Positions 7,157 through 15,484 of a stretch of 20,154 nucleotides of DNA are shown piece by piece (the first letter of the stretch is position 1; each line of letters opens with the position of its first letter). The DNA lies in contig JAEZYN010000145.1 of NCBI GenBank assembly GCA_023419095.1, positions 1 through 20,154 of the forward strand. Reading direction: 5' to 3'. Source of the DNA: Bacteroidota bacterium. Its GTDB lineage: Bacteria; Bacteroidota; Bacteroidia; Flavobacteriales; Weeksellaceae. Below the pieces are notes generated by a model. The model was not told the DNA's origin. It made no database searches and worked only from the letters and a program-made list of their open reading frames with translations. A program made the position numbers and the translations under genes.

Positions 7157-7930
7157 ATGAAAAAATTCTATTCAATCGTAGCGGCGGTAATCTTCGCTGC
7201 AACAGTAAACGCACAGGGTACGGAAACCTTCAGTACTCAAACGGCACTTACTACATCATATGCAGATGGAACATTTGCAGGTGAAACAACTGGAGTAACT
7301 GTAAACTATGTACATTCAAGAAATGAAGGTTTAGGCACTTCTGATGATTATGCAATTAGTGGAAAAGGCATTATGCTGAGAAGATCTGATGAGCCTAGTT
7401 CTGTAGAATTTGTAATACCGAACGGGGTTGGATCATTCACTTTTAAGTATAGAAAAGCATTCACCGGAGGAACAAACAACCGTCAGTTGGCAGTTTTTGT
7501 AGACGGAACTCAAGTAGATACTACTCCAATGTTTGGAGCTGCAGGTGCTGATGCAACCGTATACACGCTCACAACTGCTGTCTCTAAACCTGGAACTGTA
7601 AGAGTAAAAATTTCTTACCCTACCGGTACAGCTACTGGTAATAAGCAGGTAACTGTTGATGACGTTTCATGGACTGCTTACAGTTCAATGGCTGTAGGTG
7701 ATGCTTCTGCGTCTAAAACTTCTTTAGTGAAAAACACTGTCGTAGCAAACAACATTATGTTCAACGCAAAAGCTGATGTACAAATTGTAAACATGAACGG
7801 ACAGGTTGTAAAAACCGCTTCTGTAAACGAAAATACATCACTTGATGTTTCTTCATTACCAAAAGGTACATATGTGGTGACTGGCGTTGTAAACGGTAAG
7901 TCAGCTTCACAGAAAATTATCAAAAAGTAA
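7157..7930 (+). CDS. T9SS cargo protein with beta-sandwich domain and type A sorting domain
   Basis: A 257-residue secreted protein. The Sec signal MKKFYSIVAAVIFAATVNA is cut before Gln20. Residues about 25-175 form a Gly/Thr/Val-rich beta-sandwich-like domain (YADGTFAGETTGVTVNYVHSR, GKGIMLRR, FTFKYRKAFTGG, QVTVDDVSWTAY). It resembles binding modules found beside nucleases and other enzymes in Bacteroidota secreted proteins. No catalytic motif or second domain is visible. The last 75 residues are a T9SS C-terminal domain: VQIVNMNGQVV, then SLPKGTYVVTGVV, ending SQKIIKK. Relatives are moved by T9SS across the outer membrane, the domain is cleaved, and the protein is released or anchored to the surface. 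No T9SS machinery gene is in the window. It is monocistronic, with a promoter at 7113 and a strong terminator at 7955. Ligand unknown. Confidence 0.85.
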   Translation: MKKFYSIVAAVIFAATVNAQGTETFSTQTALTTSYADGTFAGETTGVTVNYVHSRNEGLGTSDDYAISGKGIMLRRSDEPSSVEFVIPNGVGSFTFKYRKAFTGGTNNRQLAVFVDGTQVDTTPMFGAAGADATVYTLTTAVSKPGTVRVKISYPTGTATGNKQVTVDDVSWTAYSSMAVGDASASKTSLVKNTVVANNIMFNAKADVQIVNMNGQVVKTASVNENTSLDVSSLPKGTYVVTGVVNGKSASQKIIKK

Positions 7931-7954
7931 TTTTTTAATTTACTGTTAAACTTT

Positions 7955-7987
7955 AATACTTCCTCGCCTGAGGAAGTATTTTTTTGT
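7955..7987 (+). terminator. Rho-independent terminator after the first T9SS cargo gene
   Basis: A perfect 11-bp stem AATACTTCCTC (7955-7965) / GAGGAAGTATT (7970-7980) with loop GCCT and a run of seven T (7979-7985). It lies 25 nt after the stop codon. The T-run leads directly into the -7 box of the next gene. Confidence 0.92.
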
Positions 7988-7994
7988 AATTTTG
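7987..7994 (+). promoter_or_regulatory. -7 box (TAATTTTG) for the second T9SS cargo gene
   Basis: A TAnnTTTG match 24 nt before the ATG at 8019. It begins right after the terminator T-run, so the upstream promoter region falls on the terminator hairpin itself. Confidence 0.5.
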
Positions 7995-8018
7995 AGCAAG
8001 AAATAAAATTATATTACA

Positions 8019-8819
8019 ATGAAAAAAATCTTTACTATTTTAGGACTGGTTTCTGCTTCGGCAATGATGTTTGCCCAAACTAATCTGGTGCAAAATCCAG
8101 GTTTTGAAAATGATTTAGCTTCTTGGGCGGCTGGGACCAGTAATGGCTACACTGCTCCAGTTATTCTAACTACAGATCCTCATAGTGGTTCAAAACTTGC
8201 GGCTTATGAATTACCATCTGCAACAACAGGTTTTTACCAAAATGTGGCAATTAGCGCAGGTACTCAGTACACATTAACTTTTTGGTACAAAGCTTCTACA
8301 ACCAGACCAGCAGGAAATAACCAGAATAATATTTTTAGATTATGGAGTGTTATGAAAGATGCTGCTGGCAGCCCTGTTTATAATTTTGAAACAGCTGCTG
8401 ACGATCCATTAAGATCTAATAATGGTTATTTGCCGATTGCACCAACTACTTGGACTCAGCACACCGTGACATTTACTTCACATCCTTCAGCAGCGAGTAT
8501 TGATGTAGCTTTTAGATCTTACGGTAGTGGCTCTTCTTATGTTGACGATGTACAATTAGTAGAAGGTGTACTAGCTGTTACAAATGTGAAAGCTTTTGAC
8601 AAAGAAGTGAAAATGAACACTGTAGTTGGTAACGAACTTAGAGTAATCTTGCCTTCTAAAGCAACAGTGAACATTTATTCTGCAGACGGAAGATTGGTAA
8701 GCTCAAACCGTGTGAACAGCGGCGAAGCTATCAACACTTCTTCTATGGCTAAAGGAAACTATGTAGTGACTGTAGACAACGGTTCTGCAAAAGTTAGCAG
8801 AAAAGTTATTAAGAACTAA
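8019..8819 (+). CDS. T9SS cargo protein with CenC-like carbohydrate-binding module
   Basis: A 266-residue secreted protein. The signal peptide MKKIFTILGLVSASAMMFA is cut before Gln20. Residues about 22-185 match the CBM4/9 (CenC-like) jelly-roll pattern: an opening NLVQNPGFENDLASW, a central YQNVAISAGTQYTLTFWYKAS, TWTQHTVTFTS, and a closing YVDDVQLVEG. The C-terminal 75 residues form a T9SS sorting domain (VNIYSADGRLV, SMAKGNYVVTVDNG, ending KVIKN), related to that of the preceding gene, although the N-terminal modules look unrelated. No hydrolase domain is attached, so the visible role is glycan or surface binding, not catalysis. It has its own promoter (7987) and terminator (8843). The pair may have arisen by duplication with domain replacement, which is inference. 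Confidence 0.85.
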   Translation: MKKIFTILGLVSASAMMFAQTNLVQNPGFENDLASWAAGTSNGYTAPVILTTDPHSGSKLAAYELPSATTGFYQNVAISAGTQYTLTFWYKASTTRPAGNNQNNIFRLWSVMKDAAGSPVYNFETAADDPLRSNNGYLPIAPTTWTQHTVTFTSHPSAASIDVAFRSYGSGSSYVDDVQLVEGVLAVTNVKAFDKEVKMNTVVGNELRVILPSKATVNIYSADGRLVSSNRVNSGEAINTSSMAKGNYVVTVDNGSAKVSRKVIKN

Positions 8820-8842
8820 TAATTTTTATTAAATAAATTAAT

Positions 8843-8873
8843 TGCCGCTTTTTACCAAAGGCGGCATTTTTTA
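8843..8873 (+). terminator. Rho-independent terminator after the second T9SS cargo gene
   Basis: TGCCGC (8843-8848) pairs with GCGGCA (8861-8866), with further T/A pairs across a one-base bulge, followed by TTTTTTATTT. It lies 23 nt after the stop and isolates the cargo gene from polA. Confidence 0.82.
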
Positions 8874-8920
8874 TTTAAATTTTGCCACTGCTGTATCAGC
8901 ATCACCGCTTCAAAAAATAT

Positions 8921-8928
8921 TATCTTTG
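8921..8928 (+). promoter_or_regulatory. -7 box (TATCTTTG) for polA, almost on top of the start codon
   Basis: A TAnnTTTG match ending 5 nt before the polA ATG (8934). With initiation a few bases after this box, the leader would be about 0-4 nt. Confidence 0.6.
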
Positions 8929-8933
8929 CTATC

Positions 8934-11747
8934 ATGCAAGACAACCAAGACAAAAGGCTTTTCCTCATCGATGCGTATGCGATGATCTTCCGCGGCTACT
9001 ACGCACTGATCCGCGCGCCCCGCATGACCAGCGACGGACGCGATACTTCGGCAATTTTCGGATTTACCAATTCACTTATCGAACTTATTCGGCGCGAAAA
9101 ACCGAGTCATCTTGCAGTGGTTTTCGATGTCGGCCAGGCCAGCGTCCGTACAACAGATTTTGCTGATTATAAGGCCAACCGTAACGAAACGCCCGAAGCT
9201 ATCCAATTGGCTATTCCTTATATCCACCGTATTTTACAGGCGATGCATGTGCCCATTTTGGGCGTGGAAGGTTACGAGGCCGATGATGTGATAGGGACCA
9301 TTGCCTGCAAGGCAGAAAAAGAGGGGTACACCACATTTATGGTGACACCCGATAAAGATTTCGCGCAGCTTGTCACCGATAAAATTAAAATTTACAAACC
9401 GGGTCTTAAAGGTGCCGAATTTACCATATTAGGAGTTGATGAAGTAAAAGAAAAATACGAAATCGAGGATCCTAAACAGGTAATCGACTTTTTGGCGATG
9501 ATGGGTGATTCCGTTGATAATATTCCCGGCCTTGATGGTGTTGGTGAGAAAACTGCGAAGAAATTTCTCAAAGAATACGGCAGCCTCGAAAATCTGTTGG
9601 CTAATACGCACGAAATCAAGGGAAAACTTCGTGAGAAAGTGGAAGCCAGCGCAGAACGCGGAATTTTATCTAAAAAATTAGCTACCATTATCTGCGACGC
9701 ACCTATCGAGTTTCATCAGGAACAGTATGACCTTGAAACCCCCGATTGGGAAAAGGTAAAAGAAGTTTTCGACGAGGTAGAGTTTCGCCGGCTTTACGAA
9801 AATCTGTACCGTGCGTTCGCCACACCTTCGGAAAATGTTCCGGGTGTCCAAAAACAGGCTGCGGCGCCCACTGAAGCTTCATTACAGCTCGATCTTTTTG
9901 CCAATTTTGAAGAACTCGATCACGCCACGCGCACAAAATCTACATTTGAAGATAACGACGTTCTTTACCAGTATATTGATTTGCCGAAAGCGCAAAAGAC
10001 GCTCGTCTGGAATTTAATGTCACAAAATGCAGTGGCTTTCGATACAGAAACCACGTCGCTCGACGAAATGGATGCAGAGCTTATAGGCATCAGTTTTTCT
10101 TATAGAAAAGGTTTATCATATTACATTCCGCTTTCCGCGGATTTGGAAGAAGCCAAAGCGACAATTGAAATCTTTAAACCATTTTTCGAAAAACAAGATG
10201 TCATTAAAATCGCGCACAACATTAAATTCGATTACAAAATCCTCAAACGATACGGTGTGAACATGCAGGGCGCAATGTTCGATACGATGATCGCACACTA
10301 TCTGCTGAATCCGGATGGCCGGCATGTGATGGATTATCTGTCCGAGGTATATTTAAATTATAAGCCGGTTGCTATTGAAACCCTGATCGGGAAAAAAGGA
10401 AAAAACCAAATTACATTGCGCGACCTTCCGGTAGAGGAGCAGACCAATTATGCCGCTGAAGATGCCGATATCACTTTCCAGTTATATAGCGTATTCGCGC
10501 CTCAGCTTAAGAAGGAAAATTTGGAGGACTTATTTTATAAAGTCGAAATGCCTTTGATGCAGGTCTTGGCTAAAATGGAACTTGAGGGCGTCGCTTTAGA
10601 CAAGGAATGGCTTATGCAGGAAAGTCAGGATCTGGAAAAGGATCTGCGTGATCTTGAAACAAAAATTTTCGAGATGGCAGATGTAGAATTTAATGTCAAT
10701 TCCCCGCGCCAACTCGGCGAAATCCTTTTTGAAAAACTGCAGCTGGATCCGAAAGCAAAAAAGACTAAAACCGGCCAGTATGCCACATCGGAAGATATTT
10801 TACAGAAACTCTCCGCCAAGCACGATATCATTAAATATATTCTGGAATACAGAACGTACCAGAAACTGAAATCAACTTACGTGGACGCGCTGCCGCTGCA
10901 GATCGACAAAAATGATAACCGTGTGCACACGAGTTTCTCGCAAACTACGGCAGCCACAGGCCGCCTGGCTTCGGTAAATCCGAATTTACAGAATATCCCG
11001 ATCCGAACAGTGCGTGGACAGCAGATTCGCGGCGCGTTTGTCGCGGCGCCCGGGCACAAAATTATTTCTGCAGATTATTCACAGATTGAACTTCGTCTAA
11101 TCGCGGAGATTTCGAATGAAGAAAATATGATTGAAGCCTTCCAAAATGGCGAGGATATTCATGCGTCCACGGCTGCCAGACTGTTTAACATTCCGTTAGC
11201 GGAAGTTTCAAAAGTTCAGCGAGGACAGGCCAAAACCGTGAATTTCGGAATTCTTTACGGTCAGGGCGCATTCGGTTTGGCCGAACAGACAGGACTTTCC
11301 CGCGCGGAAGCGAAGCAAATGATCGAGGCATATTTTGAAACCTATCCGCGACTAAAAAAGTACATGGCCGAACAGGTCGAAAAAGCGCGTGAAGTGGGTT
11401 ATGTAGAGACCATTTTAAAGAGGAAACGCCATCTTAAAGACATTAATTCCGGAAATTTTGTCGTTAAAGCACATGCCGAACGTAATGCAGTGAACGCACC
11501 GATCCAGGGTAGCGCGGCCGATGTCATCAAACTCGCCATGATCAATATCGACAGAAAGCTGACGGAATTAAACTTAAAGACAAAAATGCTGCTCCAGGTG
11601 CACGACGAACTTCTTTTTGAAGCGCCGGTTGAGGAAATTGAGCTCGCTACTTCGCTGATAAAATCGGAAATGGAAGCAGCAATTGAAACTAAAGTTCCGA
11701 TGCTGGTAGAAGTCGGCGTCGGCGAAAACTGGTTAGAAGCGCATTGA
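8934..11747 (+). CDS. polA: DNA polymerase I
   Basis: A 937-residue enzyme of Okazaki-fragment maturation and excision repair, with all three classical domains. Residues 1 to about 290 are the 5'-3' exonuclease: LFLIDAYAMIFRGYYAL, YEADDVIGT, TPDKDFAQLV, and the helix-hairpin GDSVDNIPGLDGVGEKTA. After a linker comes the 3'-5' proofreading domain (about 350-540). Its acidic motifs are intact: DTET from 370, HNIKFDY, and a YAAEDAD motif. The polymerase domain (about 560-937) has TGRLASVNPNLQNIP, motif A SADYSQIELR with catalytic Asp714, the O-helix from Lys767 (KTVNFGILYG, Phe at the site equivalent to E. coli Phe762), and motif C VHDE at 889-892. Length and motifs match active full-size Pol I. 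It heads a tight run with three genes unrelated to replication. Confidence 0.97.
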   Translation: MQDNQDKRLFLIDAYAMIFRGYYALIRAPRMTSDGRDTSAIFGFTNSLIELIRREKPSHLAVVFDVGQASVRTTDFADYKANRNETPEAIQLAIPYIHRILQAMHVPILGVEGYEADDVIGTIACKAEKEGYTTFMVTPDKDFAQLVTDKIKIYKPGLKGAEFTILGVDEVKEKYEIEDPKQVIDFLAMMGDSVDNIPGLDGVGEKTAKKFLKEYGSLENLLANTHEIKGKLREKVEASAERGILSKKLATIICDAPIEFHQEQYDLETPDWEKVKEVFDEVEFRRLYENLYRAFATPSENVPGVQKQAAAPTEASLQLDLFANFEELDHATRTKSTFEDNDVLYQYIDLPKAQKTLVWNLMSQNAVAFDTETTSLDEMDAELIGISFSYRKGLSYYIPLSADLEEAKATIEIFKPFFEKQDVIKIAHNIKFDYKILKRYGVNMQGAMFDTMIAHYLLNPDGRHVMDYLSEVYLNYKPVAIETLIGKKGKNQITLRDLPVEEQTNYAAEDADITFQLYSVFAPQLKKENLEDLFYKVEMPLMQVLAKMELEGVALDKEWLMQESQDLEKDLRDLETKIFEMADVEFNVNSPRQLGEILFEKLQLDPKAKKTKTGQYATSEDILQKLSAKHDIIKYILEYRTYQKLKSTYVDALPLQIDKNDNRVHTSFSQTTAATGRLASVNPNLQNIPIRTVRGQQIRGAFVAAPGHKIISADYSQIELRLIAEISNEENMIEAFQNGEDIHASTAARLFNIPLAEVSKVQRGQAKTVNFGILYGQGAFGLAEQTGLSRAEAKQMIEAYFETYPRLKKYMAEQVEKAREVGYVETILKRKRHLKDINSGNFVVKAHAERNAVNAPIQGSAADVIKLAMINIDRKLTELNLKTKMLLQVHDELLFEAPVEEIELATSLIKSEMEAAIETKVPMLVEVGVGENWLEAH

Positions 11748-11771
11748 TGTCAACAATTTAAAGGGACAGTG

Positions 11772-12035
11772 ATGAAAACAGTAATTTTCTACGAAAGCAA
11801 TCCCGTTGCCCCCATGGAGCAGTTTATAGAGGTCTATCCTCAGGAAAATGAAGAAAAATTCGTTGAATCCGGTAAAGCGCTCGGAATCGGTCCATTTTCC
11901 GTGCCGGGCGTAGGCGTGATGGGCTTTTTTGCAGAATGCGAATCAGCGGAAGATTTTGTCAAAAATAACCCTTCCGTGTTGCAAGGTCTTGTGGCGAAAG
12001 TGACGATGAGGGAATGGCATGATGAACTTCTTTAG
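11772..12035 (+). CDS. YciI-like (YCII-related domain) small protein
   Basis: An 87-residue protein with the small ferredoxin-like fold expected for the YCII family. It opens with a MKTVIFYESN strand. The helix FVESGKALGIGPFSVPG matches the family's 'G.L...GPF' segment. The end, ESAEDFVKNNPSVLQGLVAKVTMREW, matches the 'A..DP.V..GL....V..W' tail. Family members are small dimeric proteins, mostly of unknown function and sometimes attached to enzymes; I cannot name a substrate. ATG at 11772 is preferred over the in-frame GTG immediately before it, because MKT is the usual opening and AAAGGGACA lies 5-13 nt upstream. It starts 24 nt after polA and ends 3 nt before the glycosyltransferase, so it is co-transcribed with both. 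Confidence 0.75.
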   Translation: MKTVIFYESNPVAPMEQFIEVYPQENEEKFVESGKALGIGPFSVPGVGVMGFFAECESAEDFVKNNPSVLQGLVAKVTMREWHDELL

Positions 12036-12038
12036 CAA

Positions 12039-12917
12039 ATGAGGTTTCTAATTATCATTCCAACTCACAACGAGGAAAAAAATATACTTTATTGCCTGCA
12101 GTCTTTGAAAGATCAAACTTTTAAAGACTTTGAAATTGTAGTGGTAAACGATGGTTCTACGGATAATACGCAGGCTTTAGTGGAAGATTTCATCACCGCC
12201 GATTCCAGGTTTAAGCTTCAAAATTTAGCGACTTCGTCGCACGAGCCCGGCGCAAAAGTGGTTCGGACTTTCAATAAAGGTTTGCAGGTAACGGATTTAA
12301 GTAACTGCGACGTCATCTGTAAATTTGATTCGGACATAATTTTTCCGAAAGATTACCTCGAAAAAATCAATGCGGTTTACGAAGCAAATCCGAAAGCCGG
12401 GATGGTGTCGGGAATTGTAAAAATCAGTAAAAAAATATTTGAAAAGTCGCTCGCTTTTGACTTTTCCGATGTAAAGCATCAATGGATTTTTGAGGATATT
12501 TCCTCGAAAAACCATGTACGCGGCCCGATAAAATCTTACCGGAAAGAATGTTTTAAAGCAATGAAAGGCCTTAGAGCAGTTCTTGGATGGGACAATATTG
12601 ACGTGATGCTGGCGCAAAAAAACGGTTTCGAAACGGTGACAATCAAGGATCTTTGGGTAAAACATCTGCGGCCCACCGCCTTTAAATATAAAAACCAAAA
12701 GGCTGAAAAACTTGGCGAATATTTTTATAACATTGGTTTAAGTTTACCTCTGACTGTAATTTCTTCAGCCAAGTCATCGTTTAAAAACAGGTCGGTTTCA
12801 GAATTTTTTATCACGATAAATTCATTTTTAAAACAGAATAAACCCAGGCAACTTTCGGCGGATGAAATACAGTTTATCCGAAATTTGCGCTGGAAGCATA
12901 TGCTTAGAAAAAAATAA
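12039..12917 (+). CDS. Family 2 glycosyltransferase
   Basis: A 292-residue GT-A fold glycosyltransferase. The Rossmann-like start FLIIIPTHNEEKN (3-15) is followed by the nucleotide-binding VVVNDGSTDN (34-43). The metal-binding D97-S-D99 lies in CKFDSDIIFP, and acceptor-side segments such as GWDNIDVMLA follow. There is no N-terminal signal or clear transmembrane helix, so it probably works at the cytoplasmic face, transferring a sugar from a nucleotide donor to a glycan or lipid acceptor. Donor and acceptor cannot be inferred. It begins 3 nt after the YciI-like stop and ends 2 nt before the amidohydrolase start, so translation is probably coupled. It differs clearly from the minus-strand glycosyltransferase at 14552. 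Confidence 0.87.
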   Translation: MRFLIIIPTHNEEKNILYCLQSLKDQTFKDFEIVVVNDGSTDNTQALVEDFITADSRFKLQNLATSSHEPGAKVVRTFNKGLQVTDLSNCDVICKFDSDIIFPKDYLEKINAVYEANPKAGMVSGIVKISKKIFEKSLAFDFSDVKHQWIFEDISSKNHVRGPIKSYRKECFKAMKGLRAVLGWDNIDVMLAQKNGFETVTIKDLWVKHLRPTAFKYKNQKAEKLGEYFYNIGLSLPLTVISSAKSSFKNRSVSEFFITINSFLKQNKPRQLSADEIQFIRNLRWKHMLRKK

Positions 12918-12919
12918 TT

Positions 12920-14548
12920 ATGAAATATTTATTTGGAATTTTGTCAATTTTAATTTCGGTTTGGACGGCTGCGCAGAGATCGGCTGATTTAATTATACAC
13001 AATGCAAAAATCTACACGGTAAACCAAAAATTCGATGTGGCGGAAGCGATAGCCGTTACGGACGGAAAAATTGTGGGAATAGGGAAATCCGGTGATATCC
13101 TTAAAAAATTTAAATCAAAAAATATCCAAAACCTTCACGGGAAAGCGGTGTATCCGGGCTTTATCGATGCGCACTGCCATTTTACGGGGTATGCGACCGA
13201 TAAATGGAAATGCGAACTTTGGGGAACAAAATCCTGGGAAGAAATTATCGGGCGAATGAGCGAATATGCGAAAACGGCGCCGATGCAATGGCTTTATGGC
13301 CGAAGCTGGGACCAAAATAACTGGGCTGTAAAAGAATTCCCAGACAAAAGAAAACTTGATGAACTGTTTCCGAACCGCCCCGCTTATCTTAAACGTGTAG
13401 ACGGCCATGCAGCGGTTGCGAATCAGAAAGCCCTGGACATCGCAGGAATCACGGTAAACACGAAAGTTGCAGGAGGCGAAATCGAGGTCAAAGACGGAAA
13501 GCTTACGGGAATTCTTATTGACAATGCGATGCTTTTGGTGGAAAAACATATTCCGGAGATCAGTGACGAGATGGCGATTCGATATTTTGCTGAATTACAG
13601 AAAGAGTGTTTTTCATACGGCTTGACCTCGCTTCACGACTGCGGAATCTCTACCCATACCTTTTCACTTCTCGAAAAAATGCAGGATCAGAATTTATTGA
13701 ATATGAAGATTTTTGCCCTGCTTTCAGACGAACCCAAAACCTATGACAAATGGATCAGTAAAGGCAGATTTACCAACGGCAATATCACCTTTGGTGGCTA
13801 CAAAGTGTACTCGGATGGTGCGCTCGGAAGCCGCGGCGCCTGTTTGCTGCACGATTACTCAGACAAAAAAGATTGGAAAGGGTTTATGCTTAGCGAACAG
13901 AAACATTTCGAAAACCTTGCAGGAAGGCTCAAAAGCAGCGATTTGCAAATGTGTACGCATGCCATTGGCGATTCTGCCAACCGCACGATACTCAAGATTT
14001 ACGGTGATGTTCTGGGTATTCAAAATGACCGGCGTTGGCGCATTGAACACGCACAGATTGTAGACAAAAACGATTTCAGTCTGTTCGGACAGTACTCGAT
14101 TATTCCGTCTGTGCAGCCTACACATGCGACTTCCGATATGTATTGGGCTGAAGAAAGAATCGGTAAGGAAAGACTCAAACATTCATATGCATACGCAGAC
14201 CTCCTCAACCAAAATGGTTGGTTGCCGCTTGGTACCGATTTCCCGGTAGAGGAAATAAATCCGATTAAGACATTTTACGCGGCAGTAGCTCGAAAAGATG
14301 CTAAGCATTTTCCGGCCGGCGGTTTCCAGAAAGAAAACGCGTTGTCACGCGAGCAGGCCCTACGCGGAATGACGATTTGGGCGGCCAAAGCGGCCTTTCA
14401 GGAAAACGAATTAGGCAGTCTGGAAATTGGTAAGTCGGGTGATTTTGTGGTGTTAAATCAGGATTTGATGAAAGTGGAGGAAGATAGAATTTTAAACACC
14501 AAAGTTTTACAAACTTATTCTAACGGGAGAAAAATGAAGACTGAGTAA
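12920..14548 (+). CDS. Exported amidohydrolase (Amidohydro_3 / YtcJ-like)
   Basis: A 542-residue metal-dependent hydrolase with a Sec signal peptide (MKYLFGILSILISVWTAA, cut before Gln19), so it acts in the periplasm. The composite beta-sandwich begins at SADLIIHNAKIYTVN. The metal site begins at GFIDAHCHF (His85, His87). Further family signatures are KRVDGHAAVAN, GGYKVYSDGALGSRGA (Lys295, a possible carbamylated lysine), CTHAIGD (His347), RIEHAQ (His377) and PLGTDFPV (Asp440). The end, GDFVVLNQDLMKVEED, closes the sandwich. Relatives hydrolyse amides or formamides, often with unknown natural substrates, and none can be named here. It starts 2 nt after the glycosyltransferase stop. It ends 3 nt before the stop of the convergent gene at 14552, leaving no room for a terminator. 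Confidence 0.88.
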   Translation: MKYLFGILSILISVWTAAQRSADLIIHNAKIYTVNQKFDVAEAIAVTDGKIVGIGKSGDILKKFKSKNIQNLHGKAVYPGFIDAHCHFTGYATDKWKCELWGTKSWEEIIGRMSEYAKTAPMQWLYGRSWDQNNWAVKEFPDKRKLDELFPNRPAYLKRVDGHAAVANQKALDIAGITVNTKVAGGEIEVKDGKLTGILIDNAMLLVEKHIPEISDEMAIRYFAELQKECFSYGLTSLHDCGISTHTFSLLEKMQDQNLLNMKIFALLSDEPKTYDKWISKGRFTNGNITFGGYKVYSDGALGSRGACLLHDYSDKKDWKGFMLSEQKHFENLAGRLKSSDLQMCTHAIGDSANRTILKIYGDVLGIQNDRRWRIEHAQIVDKNDFSLFGQYSIIPSVQPTHATSDMYWAEERIGKERLKHSYAYADLLNQNGWLPLGTDFPVEEINPIKTFYAAVARKDAKHFPAGGFQKENALSREQALRGMTIWAAKAAFQENELGSLEIGKSGDFVVLNQDLMKVEEDRILNTKVLQTYSNGRKMKTE

Positions 14549-14551
14549 TAA

Positions 14552-15400
14552 TTATTTTTGTCTGTTTTTTTCGGCTTCCAAAATCCTGCGTTTTTTAAAC
14601 AGCGAAATGTATTCGCTTAGTAATATAAAAAATGCAAAAGAATTATGTTTTCTGAACAGGTATTTGCTGATTCCGAAAACGTTGATTAAACCAGAAATCA
14701 GGCTTTCTGACTGAGATTTGTTTGGATCAAGGAATATAGTCAGCAGCTTTATTTTTGCGAGTTTCACGGCTTTCCGGGCCGTCATTTTCTGAGCCCTGTC
14801 ATGCAGCACTTTGGCCTCTTTAACAATTGCAATTTCAAAATTGTGAAATTTCACACGTTCGCAGTAATTTCGGTCTTCGCCATAATGATGGAAAAGTGGA
14901 TTAAAAATTCCAACTTTTTGCAGGCACTCTTTCGTAATCAGCCAGGCAGCCGCGTTGCAGAATCCGGTCTTATAAAAATCTCCGTGGTCTTCCGAGTGGT
15001 TAATGTACTGTTGAAAATTAGAGTCGATTTCATTTCCGTTCCCATCAAACTGAATGGGTGCTACAATGCCCATTTCAGGATGATCTTGCGCGAATGTAAC
15101 AAGTCTCTCCAAGACCTTTTCCTCCAGATATACGTCCTGGTTAATCAGAAAAAAATAGTCATAGTCGGAGTGCTGAAGTTCACGCAACGCAATATTGTTA
15201 GCATATCCGAAACCCTCATTAGAAGCCAGCATCTGAAGTTTTATCGGAAGATTTTGAATCAAACTTATAGTACGGTCATTGGATGCGTTATCAACAACAT
15301 AAACGTCGGTATGGTAGGACGAGGCGAAGACTGTATCCAGACACCTGCGAATCCACTTTTCACCGTTATACGTTACAATAATAGTTGCTGTTTTTTTCAT
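14552..15400 (-). CDS. Family 2 glycosyltransferase, rhamnosyltransferase-like
   Basis: A 282-residue GT2 enzyme of the WbbL/rhamnosyltransferase-like subgroup. It starts ATIIVTYNGEKWIRRCL, then VVDNASNDRT (35-44), NEGFGYANNIAL (61-72), and NQD (87-89) in place of a classical DxD, which is usual for this subgroup. FHHYGEDRNYCERV near 190 holds the candidate catalytic Asp/Glu. A hydrophobic stretch near residues 245-270 may associate with the membrane. It probably adds a sugar to a polysaccharide or O-antigen-type chain, in keeping with the flippase encoded just upstream on the same strand. The 84-nt gap from the flippase contains its own TACTTTTG box, so it can be transcribed separately. Confidence 0.87.
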   Translation of the reverse strand: MKKTATIIVTYNGEKWIRRCLDTVFASSYHTDVYVVDNASNDRTISLIQNLPIKLQMLASNEGFGYANNIALRELQHSDYDYFFLINQDVYLEEKVLERLVTFAQDHPEMGIVAPIQFDGNGNEIDSNFQQYINHSEDHGDFYKTGFCNAAAWLITKECLQKVGIFNPLFHHYGEDRNYCERVKFHNFEIAIVKEAKVLHDRAQKMTARKAVKLAKIKLLTIFLDPNKSQSESLISGLINVFGISKYLFRKHNSFAFFILLSEYISLFKKRRILEAEKNRQK

Positions 15401-15408
15401 TACAGGTG

Positions 15409-15416
15409 CAAAAGTA
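15409..15416 (-). promoter_or_regulatory. -7 box (TACTTTTG) for the rhamnosyltransferase-like gene
   Basis: A TAnnTTTG match on the minus strand ending 8 nt before the ATG at 15400, predicting a very short leader of about 4-6 nt. A TTG exists upstream, but about 25 nt away, longer than the usual -33/-7 spacing. Confidence 0.5.
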
Positions 15417-15484
15417 GTTAAATGGCCGGCATTTTATAAAGCAATCTAAGTTCCGCCTAAAGCCGTTTTTATCCATTTTTTTGT

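Noticed and set aside
11769..11771. GTG start for the YciI-like gene
   Set aside because: The next codon is ATG and gives the usual MKT opening, with a purine-rich stretch at better spacing.
14801..15421. Plus-strand open frame of 206 codons
   Set aside because: It is entirely antisense to the well-supported family 2 glycosyltransferase and has no recognisable domain.
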